A stretch of 64,000 nucleotides of DNA, from contig NC_057814.1 in the NCBI RefSeq assembly GCF_018294505.1, positions 34,815,581 through 34,879,580 of the forward strand, read 5' to 3'. The notes below the pieces were generated by a model. The model was given only the letters and a program-made list of their open reading frames with translations, made no database searches and was not told where the DNA came from. Position 1 is the stretch's first letter. Every line of letters begins with the position of its first letter. Source of the DNA: Triticum aestivum (taxonomy: Eukaryota > Streptophyta > Magnoliopsida > Poales > Poaceae). The position numbers and the translations under genes are program-made. Shown here piece after piece: positions 1 through 11,600 of the stretch.

Positions 1-520
1 GCATGTCCTAAAGTATGTTGCCTATTCTGCTAGAGGGTTGGGAGTGCTGCTGGTTCAAAACTCCAAAGATGTGTTGGCTGTTGAGCATGCCAACCCTATG
101 GCCATTGTTAGGGTTAAGTTTGGGAATGTTAGTGAAACTCGATTTCTTTAGGGGTTTAACAACATGTTAAGTTGCTCGAGATGTAAGAGTCATGGGAAGA
201 ATGGGTACTTGATGAGATTTCCAAATAAGGCTAAACTAGTTGAGCTTTCGACGTTTGATGATTTTGATCAGTTGGTCTTCTGAGAGCCAAGCTATTGGAA
301 AGTTACACACAATGTGGGTGAAGTTTAGCAAAGTTCCTGAATATTTAGACACTTTTTGGAATGTGTGAAACTGTTGCTTCTTGGGGTCAGTGCTAGAAAT
401 TGAGATGGGTAGTATTGATATGGACCAGATAATGGTCAAAGTTGGTGTGAGGGATATGAACAGAATCCCTCCGTATACTCCAAAACGAGTTCTTCCAGGC
501 TTCATGCTTATTTGCACAAG
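1..520 (+). pseudogene. Decayed DUF4283-type retroelement ORF fragment
   Basis: Reading the plus strand through several stops and frame changes gives pieces that match the DUF4283/zinc-knuckle ORF found in many grass retroelements: a segment around 180-280 reading LMRFPNKAKL, then LHTMWVKF around 300-320, and VKVGVRDMNRIPP around 435-475. The order and spacing fit the family. The frame is broken at least twice and the 5' part lies outside the window, so this is a dead fragment. No host gene is seen. The family match rests on my recall of the motif order, not on an alignment. Confidence 0.55.
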
Positions 521-785
521 AAGTTGCTAAAAGCCCCAAAAGAACTGGCCCAAACTTATTTTCACCCCACTTCCCTCACATTGGAAAAAGTTGAGGGGGA
601 GGGCAGCTTCCCGGAGAAGCTCACTTAAAAAGGAGTATAGCGAAATGGCACTTTCGTTTGCACATATTACACTGAAAATGCCAATGCACAGGCGTGAGTC
701 ACACTCAAACCCTTGTCGGAGCTAAATCCGGCTAATCCCTCAACAGTGTATTATACCTAGGGCAATACAAATATTAATCAAGCAT

Positions 786-1450
786 TTGAAAAATGTATTA
801 AAAATGCCAAACTTGTATTTGAAAAATAAAAATGTTTATCAAGCATTTAAAAAAATGTTTATAGAAAAAAATATTCAGCATGTATTAAAAATGTTAATCT
901 TATATTTAAAAAATGTTAATCAAGTATTTGAAAAATATTTAAAATATTTATATAAAAAATGTTGGCCATGTATTAAAAAAATGTTAACCAAGCATTTGAA
1001 AAATGTTAAATGTGTATAAAGTAATTGTTTGTCATGTATAAAATAATATACAATGTTTGTGGAAAAAGTTGATCATGTAATTAGAAAATGCTAATCAATC
1101 ATTTATAAATATTTAACAAGTTTTTGAAAATTTTAATTAAGCATATGATTTGTTTAAATGTGTATAGAAATAATGTCAAGCATGTATTATAAAACTATTA
1201 ATCTTGTATTTGGAAAATATTAATCAAGAATTTAAAAATGTTGAAACATGTATAAAAAATGTTAACCATATATTCAAAAAATGTAATTTTGTATTTAAAA
1301 AATGTTAATCAAACATTATAAAAATATCTAAAATGTGTATAGAGACATGAAGACCATGTATTGAAAAATGTTAAGCCTCTATTTAAAAAATGCTAAGTGT
1401 GTATTGAAAAATGTTCTTGACGTATACAAAAAATATAGAATAAAAAAACC
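786..1450. repeat. AT-rich degenerate short tandem repeat
   Basis: About 660 bp is built from variants of a 20-30-bp unit of the form aaaatgttaatcaagcattt, with changing spacing and many point changes. It grades into a purine-rich stretch (about 1435-1760) of aaag/gaaa words. Any open frames across it are low in complexity and not credible genes. The unit looks transposon-derived, and similar AT-rich words recur at 55560-55960. No ends or target duplications could be fixed. Confidence 0.6.
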
Positions 1451-1921
1451 AAAACAAAAAAGAAAAAAGAAAATAAAAGAAACCAAAGGGAAAAGGAAAT
1501 GAAAAAGCAAACCGAAGAAATAAGTGCAGAAAGAATGGAGAACAGTGAAAACCCCATAAAGATACAAAGCAAAAGAAAAGGAAACTATTAAAACCCAAGA
1601 AAGAAGCAAATAACAAAGAAAAAAAAGACATAAAATCCCAGATGGAAACCATGAAAGAAACAAAAGAGAAATCAAAGTAAAACGAAAGGGAAAAACAAAA
1701 AACAAGTATAGTGATGAAAAAAGAAAACCAAAGAAACCAAAAAAGAAGTAAAAAAACGCGAATCAACCTGAAGGGACGCATCAACGAACGAGCACATCAC
1801 GGTCAAAAAACAAAATCAAACAAGCGGACGAAGCTACAGCGAGCGATCGAAAAAAAATCAAAACGGGCCGGCCCGGTTTAAGACGTGGGGGAAAGCTTCA
1901 GCGAGACGGAAGGTATACTTA
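1451..1921. other. Purine-rich spacer up to the Harbinger target site
   Basis: This stretch is purine-rich to about 1760, then more balanced (1760-1918), and ends at the TTA target duplication (1919-1921) of the Harbinger element. With the transposon removed, it joins directly to 4029 onward. I see no gene here. Confidence 0.5.
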
Positions 1922-4025
1922 GAGCATCTCCAGCCGCCCCCAAAATAGGCCCCCCGGCCACTTTTTCGGCGTCGGCGCCAAAAAAAACGTCCCAGTCGTG
2001 CCCCAGGACGACGAAAAGCGCCGGTTCGGCCCTTTTTTCCGTCCGGCGGTCTCAGGCCGAACCCGGCGCACTGGGGGGCGATCGGGGGCTCTGGCGCAAG
2101 GGAAAAGCGCGACTGCCCACACCGTGAGGTGAGAAGTCAAGATTTTCTTCCCCGACTCGCCTCCCACCCCCCGCGCCCTCGGCCGCCACTAGCTATATCC
2201 CGGCGCCGCCCGCCGCCCTTCACCGCTAGATAGCCATTCCCCGCCAGAAAAATAGCAGAGGTTCGCCGCGGCAGCCCCTCCAACAGTAGCTAGGCGTTTC
2301 CGGCCGCCGTTTCTGGTCGTGGAGGGGCAGTTTAGCGGCGGGTGCACGCCCACCGGGCGCAAGGTGTTCGGCGATTTGCCTGCCTCGGCGATGGACTCGG
2401 ATGACGAGGAAGCGCTCGCCGTGCTGCTGGAGGAGGAAGCCGAGGCCGACGTCCAGGAAGAAGAGCATATCATGGTGCTCGCCGCCCTCACCCAACTGCT
2501 GGCGAGCAATGAAAAGCCGCGGCGAGGTGGCTCGGCGCCGGGGCGGGTGAAAGCAAAGAACCGGCATCGTCTCGAAGGGTACTGCATGCTCTACTCCGAC
2601 TACTTCGCCGATGCTCCACTTCACGGCGACAAAACATTTCGGCGCCGTTATCGGATGAGCCGAAAGCTCTTCCTCAGGATTGTGAATTCCATCCGGGAGT
2701 TCGACAACTACTTCAAGTGCAAGATGGATTGCACCAGCAAACTTGGATTCACCTCGATCCAGAAGTGCACGACAGCGATGAGGATGCTTGCATACAGAGC
2801 TTCCGGTGATTCACTCGATGACTATGGGCGCATGGCCGAGTCCACCATCATAGAGTGTTTCTACAAGTTCTGTCGGGCAGTGGTGGCAGTGTTTGGACCG
2901 CAATACTTGAGAACACCCAATGCGGAAGACACTGCTCGGATTCTAGCACAGAATGCAGCAAGAGGATTTCCTGGGATGCTTGGAAGCATCGACTGCATGC
3001 ATTGGAAATGGAAGAATTGCCCATTTGCTTGGCAGGGGATGTACAAAGGCGCTAAAGGCGGTTGCAGTGTGGTACTTGAGGCGGTGGCCACACAGGACCT
3101 CTGGATTTGGCACTCCTTCTTTGGTATCCCAGGAACTCACAATGACATCAACGTGCTGCAGTGCTCTCCCGTCTTTGCCAAGCTTGTTGAAGGTCATTCT
3201 CCTTCGGTGAACTTCGAGATCAATGGGTGGCACTACAACAAGGGGTACTGCCTAGCTGATGGCATCTATCCGAGATGGTCTACATTTGTGAAGACTATCT
3301 CAAACGTTGTGCCAGGAGGCAAGAAGTCCCACTTTGCCAAGGTGCAGGAGGCTTGCCGGAAGGATGTCGAGCGAGCATTTGGTGTGCTCCAATCACGATT
3401 TGCTGTTGTCCGGTACCCTGCTCAGACCTGGTCGAAAAATCAAATGTGGGAGATCATGACTTGTTGTGTCGTCTTGCACAACATGATCATCGAGAGCGAG
3501 CAAGAAGACCCAGTGTTTGGCACTGAACCATACTACAGGCAGGGTCCTCTAGCCGAGGTTGATCACCAGCTACCGGCAACCTGGACTGCCTACCTCAGTA
3601 TGCGTCAGGAGATCCGAGACCCACAGATGCGTCATCAGCTGCAGCATGATCTGGTGGAGCACCTATGGAGGCTCAAGGGCGACGCCGGACGCAACGTGTG
3701 ATGAAATATGAGTTTTTATTTGTTGAACTATATAATTTGTATTGAACTATTTGTTGTTGTACTATTTTGTTGAAGTATTTGATTTTTCTGTGATGTGATA
3801 AAAAAAATTATGTTGATAATTGAATGCCGAGCCACGGCGAACCACACCGAATATGGGCCTATTCTCGCCCATATGGACCCTTTATTCGCCGAAAGGGGCT
3901 GAAAAGTGGGCCAATATCAGCGCCTGGGGATGACGACTGAGCGCAAAACCGCCCCCAGCATTCATTGTATCGCCGGCTCGTCCCAGGAGGCGATTTTTAT
4001 GGGGGGCCAACGGCTGGAGATGCTC
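1922..4025 (+). mobile_element. Complete PIF/Harbinger transposon, 2104 bp
   Basis: The left end (1922-1936) and right end (4011-4025) are perfect 15-bp terminal inverted repeats, GAGCATCTCCAGCCG and its complement. Both ends are flanked by TTA (1919-1921 and 4026-4028), the three-base target duplication of PIF/Harbinger elements. A G/C-run subterminal region follows on each side. The element carries one long gene, the transposase at 2391-3701. No second Myb/SANT-like ORF, normally needed by autonomous PIF/Harbinger elements, is present. Perfect ends and an open transposase suggest recent activity. It lies just upstream of the GC-rich stretch that may be the Argonaute leader. Confidence 0.93.
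2391..3701 (+). CDS. PIF/Harbinger transposase (DDE_Tnp_4 type), 436 aa
   Basis: This is an uninterrupted intronless frame. I chose the ATG at 2391 because the frame is open upstream to 2319 only through a GTG, and the protein then begins MDSDDEE, as in related grass transposases. It has an acidic N-terminus (residues 1-35), a basic patch (43-60), and the DDE core: D201 in GSIDCMHW, D290 in LADGIYP and E327 in KDVERAFG. The block from 193 to 350 is strongly of the plant 'transposon protein' family. The length is usual for the family and no stop or frameshift is seen. It should cut and paste elements with matching terminal repeats, in the nucleus. A partner Myb-like protein would have to come from another copy. 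Confidence 0.93.
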   Translation: MDSDDEEALAVLLEEEAEADVQEEEHIMVLAALTQLLASNEKPRRGGSAPGRVKAKNRHRLEGYCMLYSDYFADAPLHGDKTFRRRYRMSRKLFLRIVNSIREFDNYFKCKMDCTSKLGFTSIQKCTTAMRMLAYRASGDSLDDYGRMAESTIIECFYKFCRAVVAVFGPQYLRTPNAEDTARILAQNAARGFPGMLGSIDCMHWKWKNCPFAWQGMYKGAKGGCSVVLEAVATQDLWIWHSFFGIPGTHNDINVLQCSPVFAKLVEGHSPSVNFEINGWHYNKGYCLADGIYPRWSTFVKTISNVVPGGKKSHFAKVQEACRKDVERAFGVLQSRFAVVRYPAQTWSKNQMWEIMTCCVVLHNMIIESEQEDPVFGTEPYYRQGPLAEVDHQLPATWTAYLSMRQEIRDPQMRHQLQHDLVEHLWRLKGDAGRNV

Positions 4026-4028
4026 TTA

Positions 4029-5690
4029 CTCGCTGTAAGCGAGATATAGGCTTCCCGCTGAACTGCAGGCGTGACACCCCCCTCCTCCTCCGCCACGGCC
4101 ACCGCGCCCGCCAACTCCGGCCTCCACCGCCCCTCTCCGGCCGTGATTGACCTCCCGCTCCACACCCGGTGCATCTCCGCCAGCATCGCCCACCCCCGCG
4201 CCCCGGCTCCACCGGCGGCCACCCCCGCTGTTCTCCCGAGGTTGACAAAAGGTTGCCCTTTTCTCCTTCCTTTTGTTAATTATGTGCGGATCTCAGGTGT
4301 AGGGGTTACGATATCCTGGGAAATATGCATTGCGGCTGGGAACTGATGTACTACAGCTACAGTTCTCTCATGAATGTGTTATTTTTTCTGTCGTTGTGTT
4401 TGGCCTGTGGACAATGCCTCGGGCTCTGCTCAGTTATCTTGTTTCTGAAACGAACTCCGATGTACTGTTTCATTGGTATTTCAAAGTCCAAGCCTTTGTT
4501 GTTGGAAGGCGCGGAGAGATAGTTAGTTCCCACTTGCCTAGTCAAGCATGACATGAACACTTGCTGAAATAAGCCAAATTGCAAACACAAAAGCTCAAGT
4601 TAAAGATATACTAGAAGAGTTAGGACAGACGACTGAATCTTCAGCAGGAGTCCGAACTCCCAAGAAATTTTTTGTTTAAGCATATTTGTTAAAGACTGGA
4701 ACACGTACATGTTTGTATCTCCTTATGAATAGCTGCTTTGTTTAGACGCATCCATGACCCTGGCAAGGAAATACATCTCATCCATATATTGAGTAACTAT
4801 GCAAAAGGACAACTTTCAGGTTCTGCAGGAGTGTGTACTAAATACTACTATTATCAATCAGCAACGCCATTTGTTGAGCAAAGTGGTAGAATTAGAAAGA
4901 ATCCATATGTTTAAATATTCTTCCACGGCTCAACACCACGATTTTTTTTTGGCAGGTGCCATTGGCATGACAAGCTGACCAAAAAAGTGTAGAAAGTCTC
5001 TACACAGGACCTGGTTTCTCTTAACTGTGCTAATAAGGGAACTGTTATTGACAGCTGATGGTTTAACACTAGCACATTTTACATAACCTGGTGCTTTCGT
5101 CATTCATAATGCAAGATTGCGAAACCAAAAGCTCTAGCTGTAGGTTGTAATTTCTGTTTTAATTGTGAGGATTATTTTTCTGCTCTTGTGACATGTATTT
5201 GTCTCCAAGTTGGTCCTGAAAGTAGATATGAAATTAATATTTTCTAGTTTATTAAGTTTTTTTTATCGGAGAACGTGTTTATTGAGAATGGTCGTAGGAG
5301 CACATTGTTTACAAATTTTACTGGACAACAGTAGATGGTCTATCTGTATAATTTTGTTTGGCAATCATGATGAAATTTGTTTATGATGATGCTCATACCA
5401 ATGTATGAGAATTAACAAAGCAGGTGATGTTAGTGAGGGTGCTCATATTCTGGCCAGCCATGTTCAACGATGCTTTCGCTCATGTGAATGCATGTAAATT
5501 GATTTATACTAAATAATAAATACTTGTATTTGTCACATGGCTTTACTTCTAGCTGTATGTTTTCAGATTGACCAAGGCTTTTTAATTATTTTTGTTTGTA
5601 TGCAGAAATAGTCAACTATTTGGAAAATATAATTGCTTAACCTATCTTAGGCCCGCAGGAAGGGAACAAATTCATCTGTAGGGCTCCATC
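4029..5690 (+). promoter_or_regulatory. Probable promoter and 5' leader region of the Argonaute gene
   Basis: A GC-rich block (about 4065-4240) with CCTCC/CCGCC runs looks like a plant 5' leader or CpG-rich promoter. It is followed by 1.4 kb of AT-rich DNA without coding character, which would be a leader intron. A short exon-like stretch at about 5657-5698 (acceptor GCAG, donor GTAAGT at 5699) carries the ATG used here. In-frame stops just upstream of that ATG (TAG at 5679-5681) show that the coding part cannot extend further 5' in this exon. Whether the GC block is really spliced to it is inference; transcript data would decide. Confidence 0.4.
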
Positions 5691-8600
5691 ATGAATGAGT
5701 AAGTTAGTATTATGGTATTCATCAGCGTGAATTTTCTTTTTCTAACTTGCAAGTTCTCTGCTATTGATTCCATTATCATTTCTTTCCTAAAGAAGTAGAT
5801 TAGACGAAATAGAAGAAACTGTGTCTATGTATCCAGTAGAATGTTAATTTTAAATCCTAATGTTTCAGCATCCTACATACTTTCTTACGAATAAATGGAC
5901 ATTCTTTAATAGCCATGTTTACATTTTAGTTATTAGGAGGACATTGCAAGTCATTGTCTTGTTGATTTAATTCTTTTATGCAATATATCTCAGCTTACCA
6001 AATAATGGAACACCGAACACCTAATTGATGTGTATCTGAATTTGTCTTTATTTAGCAGCAACATGATCAAACGAGCGGAACGCCCAGGCTTTTGCTTGAT
6101 AGGAAGTAAAGTGGTTGTGCTAGTGAATCGCTACATCACATATTTTTGCCCAGAAACAATTATCAATATGTACAAGGTGAGTTAATTCGACAATTCTGTC
6201 TTTACTTTCGGAAATGCGCACATCTTCTATTCCGTATTCTAATGATGTTTTAGTTTTCTGTGACTCCCGAGACAAAATCAAAAGCTATTAAAGGAGCATT
6301 AGTAGAAGAACTCGCGAAAACGAGTCTTGGAAATAAAGTGATTGCTTTTGATGGCATGCATATCTACACAATCACTCTTTTCCCATCTGAGTATGAAAAA
6401 GAGTATGTCATTGAACTGAATGAAGGTGCTAGTGAGGATGCGTCGAGGTCCGCACATTAACTTTTGACATAATTTCTATGTCGTATTTCCCTTTTTTTGT
6501 TCAGTTGCTAACTATATCTTCCATGATTTAATTTACAGGAGTGTTAGTTATAGTGTCACAATTCATTTGGCTAAGTCACTGAAAATGCAAGAGTTGAAGG
6601 ACTATTACAATGGAGAACAAAGTTATGTTTCTCAGGATATTTTACATGCAATTAATGTTGTCGTGAGAGCATTATCTTCAAGGTAAGAATTCACCATCTT
6701 AAGTTGCGGTATTATGTTTCTACTCAACTTTGAACACCTAAAGTAGAGAGTGCAAGATCAAATTCCATCAGGTGTCTTGACAGAAGAAATTTATGTGAAA
6801 CGGGTAGGATTCCACCGAAGCTACAAACATGCTAAATATGGAAGAAACCGTAGATCAAAGAGAACTCAAAATTCAAAATGATAAATAAAAAGTGGTGCAT
6901 TGTTCTTTGTAATGATCAAGTCAATGCATCAAGTATGGGGTATGGCTATGACTATGATAGAGTTTTTTTTTTGCTTTCATTTGTTTGTGACTTATTCGTA
7001 CTGCAGCTGTCTCAATGCTCCAAGGGCAATGTTTTCAACCAAGTTTGGTCCGATAATAGACACTAAAGAGGGGCTCGAGCTTTGGCAGGGGTGCTACAAG
7101 GGAGTTTGCTTGTCACATTATGGTCTTGATTTGACCATAGGTACTCTATGAAGACTTATGCTATGTTCTAAATTAGTCAAACTCTTTCCTACAATGTGAC
7201 AAATTTGGTGGAAGTTTTTAGATTTATTCACTTTTTTCTTGATGCTAAACATAGATATACTTTGTTGCACATGGGCCACTTGGATCATCCACGCACACAA
7301 CCCAACTCCCCCACCCCTCAAGATAGGTGATAGATATCTCTTATTTTGATCTTGTAACAAGCTCAATAAGAAATCGTTGATCTTACTGTACTCATCTTTG
7401 TAACAGGTTCAAATATCCCATCCTTTTCAATCCCATACATTTGCCTATAACCCCTTACCATGAACCTCACCGTGTAACACTGCACCTGCCCTTCTAGTAT
7501 ATTACCCATTTCCCGTTGTACCGGGGGAAACATTGCCTCATGCCACTTTGGATCTTGCTCTGTCGTCTTCCATTCTATTAGGATCATCACAGATTGCAAT
7601 GATGCAGTGGCGAATTTTGTACAATCATCTAGATTCATTCACTTCTCCTTCTTGATGCTTTATGCTTGGGCCACTCACACACACTACGTACCCAACAAAT
7701 TTTCCAGTGCTTTGTTTGAATGATTTACTTCATAATAGCCTATTCCTAAACGAACTAGGATTCAGTTTTCTATTTGCAATCTTGTGTATGATCTTAATTT
7801 TCAATGATTTATCTAAAAAATGATTTGGATGTGTTTTTGCTATTCAGATACAACTGTAGCACCTTTTTATAAATCAATTTCCATGGTCAAGTTTGTGGGT
7901 GAATTTTTGGGCCGAACTGACTTCAACCGGGCTTTCTCTCATAAAGAGTATGCAAAGGTATTAATCTTGAGTAAAGAAATAAATATTTATGTTGGTATTC
8001 AAATATTAGATAAATAGTGCTTTTGAATTTTAATTTGTAATGACTTGGTCACTATATGCAGATAGAAAGAGCTTTGAAAGGGGTCCAAGTTGAAACTATC
8101 CATCATACTGATAGAACTATGAAGTACAGAATTAAAGGGCTTAGTGTTGTCCCTTTGAAAGAGCTCATGTACATTTTTCTTATCTCACACATCAAATAAA
8201 TCAACTAAAACAAGCTCGTACTTCCTATTTATAAGTTCTCCATACATGACATGATCTTGTGCCTTTTTCTATTTTTAGGTTTTCTGTAGATGATGATGGT
8301 ATCATGACCACCGTTGTTGATTATTATCAGAGTCGGTATAATTGCAAATTGGAATATATTCACTGGCCATGTCTGCAGTGTGGTGTCTCTGGCCGTCAGA
8401 TTTATTTACCCATGGAGGTAGAAATTTACTGAACTCAACATTTGCCATGACGATTTAGCTTCTGATGCATAATTTACTTCTAGGTTTGCAAGCTTGTGCA
8501 AGGGCAGAGATACCGGCAAAAGCTTAGTACCACACAAGCAGCGAAGTTGCTGAAAATAACCTGCAAACGTCCTCAGAATAGGCTGAACGGAATATTAAAG

Positions 8601-11600
8601 GTATGTTTTATAATCACAGTTGTTTGCTAAGAGTTAATCTTGCTCTCTAGATAATGTAATGGTCAGTTGCTTTCCATCATGGTCCATGCATTAGGCAGTG
8701 GCATTGACACATAAGAGGTGTCGCGTGTATGTTTGCGAACCAAGTTGCGATGCATGTACTGGGTGTTACCAGGATGAGCTTATAGATTGAGCAATTGATG
8801 CTTCATTAGCACAAGTACATATATTTCCCAAAGTGCTTTATCAAGTCGCTGATTGCACTTGCTATTATCACTGATGCCTACGACATTGCATGCTTTGCAA
8901 GGTGAGAAGCAACTTTTGCGATGCTGATTTGCTTGATGGGCATCTTGGCAACACATATGATCAATGTGATTTATAGTGAAAGCTAGCAGCAAATGGCTAT
9001 TTCGCCCTGTAGTATAAAATGAGGTTTAACATAGTATTAAATATGCCTGCTATTGAAGCAACACTGAAAGGGAACATGATGGAAATTGCTGCACTTGACT
9101 TGTCCATCAATGTTTGCCTTTCTTGTAGAACAGAAAGGGCAACCCCATTTTCAGGAGACTAGTTATTGTGGTTAGCCTCATAACAGATTATTAGCACCAA
9201 GACAACTTGGGTTTGAGAATGAATTGGAAATTAATCAGGCCCGTAGTTTGTGATGCTATTTGAGCTGAAACATCTATGCTAACATTTTGCTTCACGTTTT
9301 TTTTTTCCGTCTATGGTCCACTTTGAATTAAAATTAGTGTACCTTTCCTGTATTAGGTACGGTAGACCTGCTATTTCAGAACACGCTACACTTCAATTAG
9401 ACTTGTATCTTCCCTTATTCGATGGTCCAATTCCTACTACATAGGCAATCCGTACAGAAACAAATATTCAGCAAAAACTATCCAGCGTGCATGAAATTAA
9501 AAGCGTAAGGACTAAGGAGACTCTTCATCGTGTTCCACTGAAATATGTGAGTGGCCACCCATGCATTCAACCAGATTAAAAACGATCAAACAGTCAGACT
9601 GCAGTACAAAATATTTCCACCCCAACTGAATCACTACTATTCCTCACCGCTAGACCCTACCTTAGTCAACGGCAAGCAATCTGTTATTTGTATCTCTGGT
9701 GACATAGTGAACAAGCTTATCATGTACTCCTCCGTGACTCCGTCTCAAAATAAGTTAGTACAAAGTTATACTAAAGTTGAGACACTTATTTTGGGACGGA
9801 GGTTTGCATGAGTCTGGTAACTTGTTGTATTCAAGTTGAAGTCGTTTAAAGTTTAAAGGTGATGGACAGATATGGATTAGTTGGATCTCAACTCTGAACA
9901 TGCAGATATGCACTGGTATTGAAAAGAGCTAGATAAGCGTCCAAATTAGATTGAACAACTTTGAGTGGTAATAGAAGTCCATAGAAATAAGGAGAAAACT
10001 GCCCCAAGCTATGCGCCGGAGAATTTTTCTTGCTAGTTCTTGTGTATCGTTGCTCTGATTTTTGGGCCAAAAAGCCACCAATGTTAATATGCTTGTGTAA
10101 ATTTGTATTTGCTGGCATCTGTGCTATTTTAGCTTGTATATGCATCTTATTTTGAGCTGCTCTTATTGTTACTGAGATTTTCTGCACAGGCTGCGAGAGG
10201 TAATTTTGATGTTGAAGAGCTTACAGAGGGGGAGTTCTCGGCCAGTGGATTTCCCAAAGTGCTTTATGGATCTGTTCTATCCGCACCTTTGGTATACACA
10301 CACTAGACTTGTATGTTCTAACTACTATTTTTATTGGTTCTAAGATTTGCTTCCTTTTCATCATTTCAGTTGAAATATGGAAATGAAGAAATTTTTATGC
10401 CCATTGGTGGACAATGGAATATGGCTAACAAGGTGATGTCAAATTTACGAATATACATGTTTTTAGTTTCCTGCACCTTTTATTAATGTTTTGTAGACAC
10501 ACTTTGTCAGCAGTGTCTTGGAGTGGCATATATACGAATTTTCTCTTTAAAAACAGGATAGTGTTGGTCCAATTGACAATATTTGGTGACTGTATGATTC
10601 TTTGTTATTTCAGAAAATAATTGATGGAGGAAAGGTGGAACGCTGGGCTTGCTTGAACTTTTCTAAAGTACCAGCTTTGGAGGTGGATAATTTTTGTAGT
10701 GAATTGATTAACATGTGTAACAAAATTGGGATGGTATGTTCTTCTTTCATTGACTTCTCATGCTAGTCTACCTCCACAAAGTTTGGTACTATGATAACAC
10801 AACAGCTTAGACAACTCATGCAGTAAGAATATGGGGTAGCAATGCATGAACAGTTAGCTAGTAATTTAAAAATTGAAGTGCGCCAATTTATTGTCACCAA
10901 CAAAAAGAAATGGAGACCGGAAAAGGGCAATGGCTGAAGGGTCTTGACAGATTGGGAGTGGCTAGCTTCACGTGAAATATTTTCCAGCGGAGAGTTCTTT
11001 ATGTACTTTAGTGTTTAATGCTCAATTAGTCCCTTGATTATAAACACTAAACATTAGTGCTTAGAAAAATGTGAGGCTTCTACATTTTGAGGGGCTGTGT
11101 ATCTGCACAGCTTGCACATGCTTTACGACCTGGTTATCACAGATATTTGACTAAGATAGATCTTTTTTTTTTCGCTCTTAAGGTATTTGAAGGAAAGCCA
11201 TTGGCAGTCCAGCAATCAAGCAATTTTATGGACATACAATCCGCCTTGGAGTCTCTTTTGAGTTATATTTCGGAATTATTCACTGACGAGGGAAATTGCC
11301 AGCGGCTCCAATTGCTTATTGTAGTTTTGCCAGAAGAAAAAGGGCACTACGGTATGTATATCACTATTGGTAAAAAGCTCCGTGATTTAATTGTTTTTCT
11401 TGTGATGTATGCTGCATATTTTTGTAGGTACTATCAAGCGCATTTGCGAGACACAACTTGGAATAGTATCTCAATGTTGCTTACCGAAGTATGTGAAAGC
11501 AAAAGTAAATGTGGAATACCTTGAAAATGTTGCACTTAAAATTAATGTGAAGGTATATTTGTATCCACACCCCTTGTTTCACATGTCTGACTGTATGTTG

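Noticed and set aside
1379..1784. Minus-strand Phe/Leu-rich frames of 108 and 133 codons
   Set aside because: They translate a purine-rich low-complexity stretch. The apparent membrane character is a product of base composition.
2319..2390. Upstream extension of the Harbinger transposase
   Set aside because: The extension depends on a GTG start. The ATG at 2391 gives the family-typical acidic N-terminus.
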